Assembly (NCBI RefSeq): GCF_022539665.2
Contig: NC_081339.1
Span: forward strand, 2,001,017-2,065,016
DNA: 64,000 nt
Reading direction: 5' to 3'
From: Daphnia carinata
Taxonomy: Eukaryota; Arthropoda; Branchiopoda; Diplostraca; Daphniidae
Every line of letters starts with the position of its first letter. Position 1 is the first letter of the stretch. A program made the translations under genes and the position numbers. The notes below the pieces were generated by a model. That model searched no databases and was not told the DNA's origin. It was given only the letters and a program-made list of their open reading frames with translations. Of this stretch, positions 31,601-43,913 are shown in pieces.

Positions 31601-34000
31601 CGAAAAGGTTAACTTGACATGACTCGTGTGACTTTTAACTTGTTGAGTTTCCTTAACGTACGCGTGTGTTAGTTTCGGTTAGTTTGAAGGAAATCCGCAT
31701 CATCTCGGCTTTCAACTGGTGTCTTCGGCTATTTTTCCTTAAACTCACGTTTAGCAGTGTCTAACGTTTCTCAGTGCGGTGTAATAAAGCCAAAAGAGAA
31801 AGAAATAGGGGTCGACATGAGTATATCCTATTAACAGCTCCTTACAGTTTATTTTTTTTTTTCAAACTTATTATTTAATATTGCCATTTCCTATCTCTGT
31901 ACCCTAACAAGTTTCCACTCAAATAAAAAATTTGGTTTAAGCCACGGTGAATTCATACAGTTAATATTCCTGATGCCAAGCCTTTAATATGATATATAGT
32001 GATAAAACAGAGAAAAACCATGAAAACATTACTGTCAGTATGAAGCATTGAGACCCTCAAAAACTGTACATTCTGACGTTTCAAAAATACCACCATGATT
32101 CTTATAGTAAACCATCAAGAAGCTGTTAGATATGAACATATGTAAACGGAAAAATGTAAATCACGTTGAAACAATAAAATGTTCAAGCAACGGAACCAGC
32201 ATCTTCAGTTATAAGGATACAACATAAAAGTCATATAGAAGACATGTTTCGTTGCTCGCTAGTCACTGATGTTGTTTTCCAACGTCCACGTCAACGTCAA
32301 AGGACAAGCACACGACTGTGCGTGATTTGTATTGCATATCGAGTTTGGTCACTTTAAGCAGAAACGTTTTGAACGGTACATGGGATGTCTGAAAAATTGC
32401 CAGAAATCTTTACGATGATGCGCATAAATTGATAGAAAGCTGTTTCCTCAAAGGATTGTGCTTACCCACGATAGTTGGAGGCGGTCGTACCAAGAAACGG
32501 CCTTATTCCATGAATAGCAAATAATAATAAATGCGAAATAGGAGAGTACACGAATATGTTATTTTCAACTTCTTTATTAGGAAAGCGCCTTATTCTTACT
32601 CGAAGATTGAATGGTTCGTCTTTCTTTTGCCTCACTTATCAAAGTATTGTATTGTGCATGAAATTTCCATTTCAAGTTGTCTGCCACTGATGAATTCCAT
32701 AATTGGTGTGCATCTGCGGGATCATTCTAGAAGTGTTTACCAACTGGAATTTATTCATCGTATCTGCGTATATGTAAATAATAATTATGGCAATGACGAA
32801 TAGCTTCTTTAATCAATCTTACCTGGATTTTATTGCGCAGAGTGTAGAGCACAGTTGATATTCAATGCCTGGTGATCACGCGCATGTATTTCAATTTTAG
32901 TAGCAATATTTTGTTTTCCAGATGGTAAATGCGGCACAACGGCGCACTTAATCGCTGCAAATAATAATACAAAATAAATGCCAATAGCGTTTGGCATTTT
33001 GAATGCTTGTATACAAACAGGTATCTACAGTCTCCCACTACAATAAACACTGTCTAGGTTTCAATGTCAATAATAAATAGATTTCGTTTTGCCTTCTACC
33101 TGAAAAGAATTCCTGGTCTGCATTTTCCCTTGCCTCCTTTTCAGGAAATCCAATCATTTTTATACCCACCTACACTTTCCAATAACTGTAGCTAAACTGT
33201 AGTTAAATACCGCAGCAAGTTTCTTTCTGATACGATGCACTTTTCTGCGTTTTATTTTCCCCAAAGTTTTCATCATTGACTTGGCATAGAAACATTCTTC
33301 AAATTCCAAAATTTGCCGTCAACTTCAAGGTATTTTCTAATCAAAATTGCGCGTTTGTCAAACTTAACCTGTGTCAGTTTCACACACATCAGTTTCAGAT
33401 TGTTAGTTTTTGTTATTGTGGCATAAATGTTGACCACCTGCTTTTGGTATTCCGCGTCGCGGAGAGCCAAAAAAACCTCTAGAAATCAATGTAGCTGTTT
33501 TATTTAAAACACTTCTACATGACTATACCAATCAATCTCCAGGAAAAGCGGCATACTTGACAGCTGGGTTTGCATGTGCCTGCCCAATATGTAAGCCTAG
33601 TTGATTACTGGAAGTTTTGACGAGGTTTACTTTCATGATAGGCAGTTTATTTATTTTTTTTTTATACATGATGGTCCGTGGCCAAAACGAGCGTCGGCAA
33701 TATTATTCGCAGTGCAGTTTATAAACAAGTTTGTTCATCTAACTACAGTATAAAAGTCGATGGAAAAATATGCTGAGTGCATGCATTCCAAGCTACACCG
33801 ATGCTTGTTCAATGATTGATCCAGGTTTCCAACTAACACAAAAGAACTGCCTCGTGATGCATATCACATACAAAAAAAGATTCAGATCGTTCAATGCGAA
33901 CTCGACGTACAGCGCAGATCGATGATTTTTTTTTTTTTTTTTCATTCTCATTCGATTTCCTTTGTTGTCGTTTTCCTTTATTCACTATAGTAGAATATGA
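25601..34000. other. Long stretch without a supported gene
   Basis: AT-rich, moderately complex DNA. Open frames are short and mostly not ATG-initiated. A lysine-rich frame at 28957-29193 (GRNKKKNRNHKQRK) is the most protein-like but has no start, splice pair or family. A poly(A)/(T) run of about 24 lies at 30221-30244 and a G12 run at about 30827-30838. No tRNA, rRNA or complete transposon ends were seen. Confidence 0.45.
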
Positions 34001-34438
34001 AATGTAAAATAAAAGCCACGTACAAAATAATAGACAAACTTGAATGTCTTCGAATGAACAGCACGAAATTCCATTGCGAAAAATAGAGAAGAAAATCAAA
34101 TACGTTTTGCTTTCGTAGAATTGCACAGGTCGAACTGGTGCAGTTTGAAAACTAAAAGTCTTCTTACGAGTTGCTGTGAAAATATGCGTGTGTATGTCTT
34201 GTATAGCGTAGTTAATAGAGATCTTTTTGGCGTCAAAGATGACTGTCGACTTGCAGTATACGTTAGCGTGTTGACCTCATGGCGCGGTAACTTCCTCCCG
34301 CTGGAGGCAAACTTCTTAGTTCTGTCCCCGTCACCTATCGTTGATGGATGGGCTTCTTTTATAAAGCGTGCACGTATATAACTGTTGCGGTCTAATCTAT
34401 TTCTTCTCCCTCCACCCCATGTGTGATGTTGTGTAATA

Positions 34439-34819
34439 TTGACAATAGAACTTCATGCAGGGTTGGATGCATGGGAAACTAGCAGAGTTGAGTGGCACAT
34501 GCACAGTTCTCCTTACGTGCGTTGCCTGAGGCGGCTCGTTGATCAACTTGACCCCGCTCTACAGTTCTCGTCTTCTCAGACCAAATTATGCACCGGGAAT
34601 GGAACTGAGTATTTGCTGTGTACCGCTGTGATGGATGAGTCTTTATGGATGAGCAGTACCTTTGGCAAACACAATCCTGACGAGATCTTCGAACCGACCT
34701 TAACCTTATACACTGCTCGTCATCATCATGCATCACATATACTTCGTCGAATGTCTGTACTATTTATCCAGCCGCCATTTGGAAATCACGTCCCAAACCG
34801 TAACCGCATCGACTTCTAA
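34439..34819 (+). other. 126-codon open frame of uncertain status
   Basis: The region is richer in GC than its surroundings and open for 126 codons on plus (contains WHMHSSPYVRCLRRLVDQLD and TLYTARHHHASH). The frame does not begin with ATG, the opposite strand is also open, and no family is recognised. TTTTATAAAGC at about 34357 resembles a TATA box but nothing else supports a promoter. Confidence 0.15.
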
Positions 34820-35899
34820 GTAAAATATACCGAGCTCTAAAACTGGAAAAAAAAAAAATAAAAAATAAGGGACACATATCGTGCGTCTCTCGTAAGTATT
34901 TCTCATGGAACGAATTGAAAGAAACGTTGACGTCGAGAGATTCAGTAAATAGTATATCAAATTAGAAGAAAATGCAAAAAGGATTTCGACACACTCTCTT
35001 TGCTAGATTTTTAGCTAGTTAAATTATTCTGTTTTGGGGTTGACGGTACGTTGCGTGTCTGTTTTGATCCAAGCATGGAACAACTATGGCGTTTAATAGT
35101 TACGAGAAAATAAACGAGAAAAAAAAAAGGTTCGTTAATAAAATTTCTTGTATACGAAGATGACTGGCAATCTGTTGGGCAGACGATTCCATTGATTATA
35201 TACTTTTCTGAGGAAACATGCGACCGTATAAAGTGCGTTTATTATTATGAAATCGAATACGGAACGAGCTTAGTGGCGGCCAAGTTTCCGCTATGAAGCC
35301 ATCCATCTTGTTTTCTCTTCTGGAAAAAGACAGACGACAAGAACGAAAGAAAAAAAAAAAGAAAAGGGGGGGGGGGCGTCTCTAACATCGAAGATGACGA
35401 GTCTTGCGAGCCATTGTGTACACAGTACATTTATCTATCTTTATTACTTGAACATTCCATTGTCGGTTTTGAATTTTCTCACCGTACGGCGTCTATCTAG
35501 TACACAACACATACACACGAAACACGCTGAATGGCCTGTAATGAACACAACAACATAGTCACGGTGGAACGTCGAGAAAGAATGTTGGCACCGATAAAAA
35601 TAAGAGATGAAAATGCGAGAGAGCGAGAGAGAAAATTTCGGCGGCTCATTTTACAAAGGCAAATTTTTCAATTTTGGTCTTGCTTAATTTTCCGCGTTAA
35701 ATCTATTATCGCTCTGTTTGTTGCTTGGCTTGAAAGGGAAAAAAATAAAAATGATTTCATTTGCTGCCCCTTGTCTCAGACTCTTCGCCACGCCAAGTCG
35801 AGTTCTGTCAACGTTCTCACGAAATAACAAACACAAATGGAATCAGAAAATAGGCAAGACGAAACTTTAAAAAATAAATTTACCTAATCTATTCGTTAT

Positions 35900-38800
35900 T
35901 TGTTTTTTTTGGTTTTTTTTATAGGAACGTCGTTGTTGCTTTCCTCAAACTGTCCAAATTGAATTTTTGAAGATGAATTTTAGAAGCGATTGAACAACGG
36001 CGAAAAAAAAAAGGGCTCCCATTGAATACAAAAAACCGAGATGTGTTACCAACACACACACACACACACAAACGCTCATCTTTTCGTTTCTATTAAGAAA
36101 AAAAAAATAAAAAGAAAGAAGAAAGCCAGATTACCGGAGGGAGAATTCCTCTGCCGATTTCAGGCCGGACGCAGTGCGCAGAGCAACAACTCCTCCCCTA
36201 TCGTGTTCGGGCTCTTTTCTTTTTTTTTTTTTATTTATTTTTTTTTTCATCACAAAACCATTCATCGTTTTGCCTTTCCCCATCGACCTTTCCCATCTTC
36301 AGCTTAATTTTTTGTTGTTGTTTTTGTTATTTCACCATAGAATAAATCATATTTGATCAGTTGATGAGTTTGAGATGTTTTTTTTTTGCTGATTCAGAAC
36401 GCCTCTTCCTATCTAGAAAAGAAAAAAAAAATAGTAACACACACCCTACTTCTACAGGAGGTTGGCCAATTATTAATTACCATCTCTATTAGTTTCAAAT
36501 TGTTTCGTTTTGAGGAAAAAGTTGCGTCTCTTTGGAAAACAAACATTTTTAAAGCTACAATTTCAATCGAGATGTCCGTGTTAAATGTCGTCTATCGATC
36601 ACATTAAGTTATTCGTAATTTCTTCTCTTTTTTTTTGGAAAACATTAGTATGAATTCCGATTAACTAGATGTTAGAGAATAATACGAGCATTCTTCAATA
36701 AACAGCGCACCGAATTCATTAGGTTCGCTAATGTGTTTCGTGATTCTATTCGATATTATGTTGGCATCGATAACCTTTTAGCAGGTAGATTAAGATTGAC
36801 ATGAAGTTCGGTTAAACACGAAACAACAATTGTCTTTGTACCTTACGTTTATCAGGGAATCATTCAACGTAAAACAATTCGCTAATTTTTTTTTTCCTTA
36901 GAATTTTCTGTTAATAAAATTGATATGATTTTTGGAATTGAATCGTCAGCGTTTTCTTTTTGTAACACACTCACGTTTTCAATCATGTCGTATATTTATC
37001 TCATCATTTTAAAAAACAAATACTCAACATTGTAGGCCAGATAAATATCAAACTTCTTTTAAATTCACACTTGAAAAAAAAAAAATGAAATGAATTGTTC
37101 TTCATCACGAAAGGTTTGCCTTGGAATTAGTTTACCCGATTTTTTTTTTTTTTTTTTAATGAACCGTCGACATGAAAATGCAAGTGTGGTCACATAATAA
37201 ATTCCCGACTGCCAGAGAACTTGAAGAGGTTTGAAGTTTTTTCCCTCAGATAACGAGGAAACGATTTCAAGGCAGTGCCGGCCCGTGCTCCCCGAACCCC
37301 ATCCGTGCAGGTACTGGTCATGAAAACGTCAATGAACAACATTGGCATGAATATTTATTTTTCAACTATTTCCTAACTGCTGTGTAAATCATCAAAAAAA
37401 AAAAAAAAAAAGAAGAAAAATCCCATTATTTGTGAAAATTTTTATTTACGAAGAGAAAAAAAAAAAAAAAAAAAGAAAGGCCTAATAAGGCTAGGCCCCA
37501 AACTCATTTCCATATAGGCCACTACGTCCGTTACTATTAACGAGATTGACGTTGTGTTGAAAAGCTATATCGGCTTGGGCTAACAGCTGGGCGGCCCGAA
37601 AAGCATTGCTGCTATTATACAACGTCTAAGTATGGTTTCGAGACGAAAGTGAGGTAAGGGTTAGAGCGGCCGATATCTACCATCATGGCATCATTAGTCG
37701 GCTGATAATGACAATTCACCGGCATTCGTTACAGCAACGGTATAATACATTTTTATTTTATAATTTTTTTTTTTTTTTTGCTTTTTATTGTGAAATTGTC
37801 CCTGCATAGACGATAACACAAGTTCTGGCGTGCCTTAATCTAAAGTACGCACAGGAAAAATAACTTTAGCTGGAATTAAATTTAATGCTTCCGAGAAATC
37901 AAGTGTGGACGAGAAGGAAATAATAAAATCTTTTAAATAGACCCGGTCGGCATCTCTCGAATTAAATATTTCTCTCACTGTAATTTGATTCTCTATAAGT
38001 AACAAACAGCTCGCCGTCTGAACATGTACAGCAGAAATAGAATGCGACCTTTCCTTGAAATAAAGGTGGGACTTGTAGTTCGACCTTCATCAACTGGCAG
38101 TTGACACCGAATGAAACATCGACGAACCCCATAAAGCTTTTTTTTTTGTTTGTTTAATGCTCCATTTAAAGGAATGAAAGTGTAACACCACATCAAAGTA
38201 ATAGTCCTAATGAGAAGGGAGGCATTGCACGTGTCCATTAAAAAAAATATATAAAACTTTCAACTTATATAGCATCAGTGCTGACTAATAATTTGGTAGT
38301 TCCTTATTTTTTTTTTCACCTTTCTGAACAAAAACGTTCCTATGCAGCCCACCTTCTCGGGCACTTAACGCAGCGCTTTAGTTCCACCAACCATTGTAAG
38401 TGTCAAAAACTGAGAACATTGGCATGACAGCCGGATGAGATGCGTTAAAGTGTGTCCGTATTCTCGAGCATTTTTCTTTTCTTTTTTTCTTAGCTTCGAG
38501 GCATTGGCAGCATATCTAAATATGCATTCAGGATATCATCGCCCATGATAGTTGCTACCATAAAACTTTGTTGGGATGCTATAGGATGTAGGTCGTTTCA
38601 AGTGCCTGTGCGTCCCTGGCGGTAGCCTAAACGTAACAATTCGCCTTACAGGCATACACACTTGTTTTTCTTTTTCTTTTCTTGTAAAAAAAAAAAAAAT
38701 GAAGATGAGGTGATGAAGGTAAAGATGACAGCCAAACCCCACCTGATGGCTTCTGTCGCATGAATCATGACGTCATAACCTACATGTTTTTTTGTTTTTT

Positions 38801-41744
38801 TCGGGGGGGGGGGGGGTCTTGGCAATTAAACAACTGTAGAAAGTGTCGACGGATTTATTGGGGTATTGTGTAAGAAGCGCAAAGAAAGAACCCATTCATC
38901 ATCCAATGGCATTTTGAATTACGAAATGTTGATGAGTCGGAAATGGAAGAAAACAAAACCCGAAAACCAAAAACCAAAAACAGGCTGTGGCCCACACGAT
39001 ACAAACTTCTTCATTAAGCTCTGGCGTACACTCAATTATGAACCTGCCGGAATCGAATGATGGGATATATTTTTTTATTTTTTTTTAATTGGACAATGGA
39101 CGCAGACACACTCTTGGCTGGTTATTACTAACTTGGGCGGATGAAGCGGCCACACAGCCATAATTCGTCCGGCAACTTGAACGCCAAGTGACATGTGAAA
39201 TTGCGCATGTTTTTCGACGGGGGTAACAAACATTTTTAAATGCAGCCAATTCGTCATTGAACAGTCACACAACAAAACATTTGGTAATAAATAAAAAATA
39301 AAAGAAAAATCATCGTTACGTTGTCCAAGGACAAAGAAAATTGTGATATCCAAATAAGAAGAAAAGAAATGATTCAAATAGGTCGGACTTACACCCAGTT
39401 CTAATTGCGTTTGAAAATGAAAAAAACCGCAACAAACCATCTGTTGTTTGGAAATCATTCGATACCCGCATAAACGTGTTGGTATGTACACACACAGACA
39501 CAGACAAACACACACAAATCCACGCGAAATTGTAGTCTAACCACAATGAGTTGAACAATTTGGTTTGGCTAGTTAATTCTTTTCTTTTTCTTTCTTATAA
39601 TGCAAAGTCAAACACGAAAATGTAGTAGATAACTCTTGTTGAAACGAAACACGCTCGTGGTTAATTGGCACGGTCTTCGTGTTTGACTTACTTAGATCCG
39701 CCTTCCGTTATTTTACCCACGACTAGAAATCCATACGAGAAAAAAAAAAATAAATAAAGATTTTTTTGAGGGGGGGTTTTCGTTATATGCTGGCTACGCC
39801 CAAAGCTATTGTTTAACGGGCCAACTCAACAAGCTAATGTTGGTTGCAATGATAAATTAAAAGGAGGGGGGGGGGGGACTATCGTCATTGTACGCTTCTT
39901 TGTTTTGAGAACAACATTTCAAGTGGGAGAGAGAAGGAGAAGAGAGAAACAAAAAATAAATAAATAAATAAATAGAAGAAGTCGAGCTCGAGGTGGTTAT
40001 CTTTGCATTTCTGCTCTTGCTATCCTCGTCATTGCCTCTGCTGGCAGCGCTGCGAGTCCTCCGAGCTTTATAATGAGACCAGAAATACCCCCCATTCAAA
40101 ATGTGGTTTTAAAAGCAGAAAATAAGAACCCCACACACACACACAAAAAATATACAATCCAAGGTTTTTCATTATTAACGAGCCGACGAGTTCTGAGCTG
40201 TAGAACAACTAGCTAGATCAAGTTTCCTCGCAGCCAGTTACGGTTTCCCTTTTTTTTTTTTTTCTAGACAAAATGGTCGTGCCACTAGAAGAAAGACACA
40301 CACACACAGATGAAAAAAAAAAAAAAAATAAAGTAAAATGAGGATAATTTGAAAATGATCTTCAATCCTCTTAAAGGTGCATTTAAAATTGTATTAAATT
40401 TCGACCCGTCTGCTTGTTAAGGCCTACCAGTGTGTGCAAGTCTAATCCGGCCCGTATTCCGTATACACTTCAAGTCTCTCTCCTTAAAAAAAAAAACAAA
40501 AAAAAAACAACAACATTCAAATAAAGTGGATGTATTCTCATTTCATCACATATCTCATTTCTCAAAGCATTTGCAGCGCAGGAAGCGGGGGGAAACTCCT
40601 CGCTTTGATATTTGCCCAAGTTCCCATCCGTGTGTGTTGCAACTGACGTGTTCTTCGAGTTTAACAGACGGTTGGATTGTATAGACGGACTTTTACGGTA
40701 TATTTATATATTGCCAGGTGGATGTTATGTGGCCAGGTCGTGCAGGCGTCCGCCGTGTGGTGAAAGGGCGATAATGGCTTTGAACGTGTCGCACACATAG
40801 ACCGTTAGATTTAAATCCCGAGTGCAATTATACCCGTAGTCAGCAAAGGTTTTTCCCACGTGCAACAACGTCGAAAGAAAATGAAACAATGAAAAAATGG
40901 TGTAGATTCGGGTTGGTTGATAGCAACCCAACCGGTATTTCTCCTATCGTTTTACGCAACCAAACGAAAAACAAGAAATCAAGTCAAATCAAATAAATCT
41001 AGACGTCAAATCAGAAAATTTACATTTTTTTTTCATTTAAAAATTGAGAATTTTAATGCAACCACAACAATTGATTGCGTTTTTTTTTTTTTTTATTATT
41101 ATTATTCGGTCCAGTATGTTTAGTACTGTACAATGCTTCATCACGCGGAAGGTATTGCGAAGGGGGTACCGACAGCCCGCCTCTTCTATGCGTCACGATC
41201 AAACGACGCCGAATGAAAAGAAACCGAACATAGTTTACACGTGTTGCTGCTCACTTGTGCTGTTCGTCTCGGAGTATCAACGAATCGTGATGACGCAACA
41301 ATCATCCGAAAAAAAAAAAAGAAAAGAAAGAAAGGTTGGGAACTTATCACTCATCGTTGTGAGAGCTCAGCTGACGAATTAATAAATCTGTTTCTTTGCT
41401 GTTTGCGTGCGAAAAAAAAGGGCGAAGAAGAATAAAAAAAAAAAAAAAAAAAAAAAAAAAATAACACGAACGTTGGCTCTGCTGATGTACCAGGATGAGT
41501 TTGATGACCATGGCCGAAAGGCAGGCAATCTCTTCGCCGAATGTCTTTTCTTCCCGACTTGTATGTCTATCTGCTGTCCCTTTTTATTTTTTTGTGCCTT
41601 TCTAGCGGAACATGGCTAATGCAATCCGTAAACGTTTTCTTTTTTAAACAGATTCTTTACGTTTTACGAGGATGCAAATGGGATTTATTCAACGACGAGA
41701 CTGTCGAGAGCGCCCCGTGTTACCTACGTATCTCTACCTCTCTC

Positions 41745-41777
<33 letters not shown>

Positions 41778-42217
41778 GATATGTTGCTTTAATGCGGACC
41801 TGGGTTTGGTGTGTATTGAATTCCATGTATGGAAGCGGCTTTTTTTTATATGAAGCTTTGACGTTTCTCTTCGCAATTCGGGATTTCTTATCGTTCCAAA
41901 CACGCTGGAAACGAGCATATACAACCGAGGGGCCAGCAACAGCCAAATCAAAACACTTGCTGTTCTTTTTTTTTTTTTTCTTTCTCAAGTTTTTCGCGGA
42001 CTAACGGTGAAGCCATTCTAATGGATTTTCAATACTGCGAAGACGGCCATTGATGTCTGCGACGTCGAGTTTATCTGTACGACAATAGAATTGAAACTTT
42101 TCTTAACGGGCTAAGAAAGTAAAGAAAAATTAAAAAAAAATAAATAAATGGCCGGAATTGGTCCAATGTCGTGCAGTCACGACGTCAATGCGTGACGGCG
42201 ACTGGACTTCCGTCCAG

Positions 42218-42248
<31 letters not shown>

Positions 42249-43910
42249 CCAACTGCAACAATTTTAGTGTTTCGTCTCGGCCCAGCGCGTCCGATCACGA
42301 TGACTCCGGGACGAATAATCGCACGATGTAAAACGTTTAGACGTACACTTCCAAATGGCTGAATGACACGATTGAATCTTCTTCTGCGCCTGTCCTACCT
42401 TTACACCTGTGCTGTACAAAGTGCAGAAACTTCAGACTGTTATATAACAAATTTTAAAACGCGTTGTCTATTGTGTTTCATTTTTTCCTATTGGTTAAGA
42501 GAGAAACAGATATCACTGGTATTTCTTTTTTTTTTTTTAATTCAGTACTTTTATTTGTCTGTTTTCCTTTTGCCTTGGCTTTAATAACGTATAAAAAAAA
42601 AAAAGAAGAAAACATCCTCTTTTGTTCAGCAAAAGGTCTAAAGGTTTATTATTTTTTTCCCTCCTTCGAACTGAGAAAGGTTCAAGGTGGCCGTAGGCTC
42701 TCGTTCTCACCCTATTTTCATTTTTTTTTTTTTTTTTTTTTTTTTTCCAAATGGCAGAGATGATCACTTCAAGCCCTGCAGATAGAGAGAAATCAAAAGA
42801 CTCGCTTGGCATTGTAACTTATATATAAGGCCTACTAGATACATACTCTAGGTAGGTAGGTAGGTAGAGGACCCCTCTCTCTTTTTTTTCTTCTTCATTT
42901 CCATCTCAAGCAATGGTTCAACGTCTTCTCTCTCTCTTTTTTTTTTTTTTTTTTTTTTTGCTTTTAAAAGAACTTAATGGCTTGACTTCCTTGGAAAACC
43001 GAGAATTACGTTTTCTTTTACTCCCCTCCGTTCTTTTTTTTTTTTATCTTTCTTTCTTTGGCTTTTTAATGTATTAAAAGACAATTTGAGTCGGTTCTTC
43101 TCTTTTTTTTTTTTTTTTTTTTTAGAGGCTACTAGACGATTTTGTGTGTCGAGTTGTTGAACAACTTTGACGACAACCAAAGTAGGTAGAAAACGCTCGA
43201 GAGAAAATTCAAAATGGCGTTCGTTTTGGTTTGGGAAAGAACAAAATGTTTGCGATTCTGTTTCGGGTAAAGACACAACGTTTCTGAACAAACGGACTTT
43301 TTAAATAGAATGATATATTCATTTACACATCCAAAGTTACAAAATCGGGCGCAAACTTATACAAAACGAGGGGGGGAAAAAATGTTGATTTAAAACAACA
43401 GACTCGACTGAACAAAACATTCGAACAGGATCAGACTCGATGACGACGCCCAATGTTTTCACCACAAACAAACAAACAAAAAAAAAATGTTGACTCAACT
43501 TTCAATAATGATATACGTGTTTTTTTTTGTTTTGCAGGAAAGGTAAACAAAAATAGATATGAAAAAAAAAAATTAATCTAGATACAAAAAAAAACATTCG
43601 GGAAAGCCGGACAGACGAAACTGATTATGCACATGTGTACGAGAATAGAAAATAGAAGGAGGGGGGGGGGGGGGGGGGGAAGGAAGGAAATATCACAAGA
43701 TCGTTAATCGGATAACGAATTTGAAAATGTTGATACGAAAAATTATTGATGGCGCCATCTACTGCCGTTTTCACTATAAAAAAAAATAAAATAAAATGAT
43801 GTCTTTTCATGACAATCGTAGAGGAAAATCCAATAAACAATAGAGAGGGGGGGAGGGGGATTTCGATATCACAATGACGTGCAAAAAAAAAAAAAATCAA
43901 ATCAAAAAAT
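35900..43910. repeat. Homopolymer- and microsatellite-dense intergenic DNA (3' side of Toll)
   Basis: Long single-base runs recur every few hundred bases: T at 37140-37157, A at 37392-37411 and 37449-37474, A28 at 41434-41461, T at 42219-42244 and 42721-42746, G19 at 43661-43679. Short tandem repeats include (CA)n at 36051-36071, (TA)n at 41750-41777 and (GTAG)n at 42851-42867. Open frames here are Phe- or Lys-rich translations of these runs. No gene is supported. Confidence 0.75.
42551..42651 (-). terminator. Possible poly(A) signals of the Toll gene
   Basis: On the minus strand AATAAA occurs (as TTTATT on plus) near 42551 and 42646, about 1.3 kb past the Toll stop codon. This would give a 3' UTR of ordinary length. 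Which of them is used cannot be told. Confidence 0.2.
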
Positions 43911-43913
43911 CAA

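Noticed and set aside
34357-34367. TATA box upstream of the 126-codon frame
   Set aside because: TATAAA-like strings are frequent by chance in this AT-rich DNA, and the frame has no ATG start.
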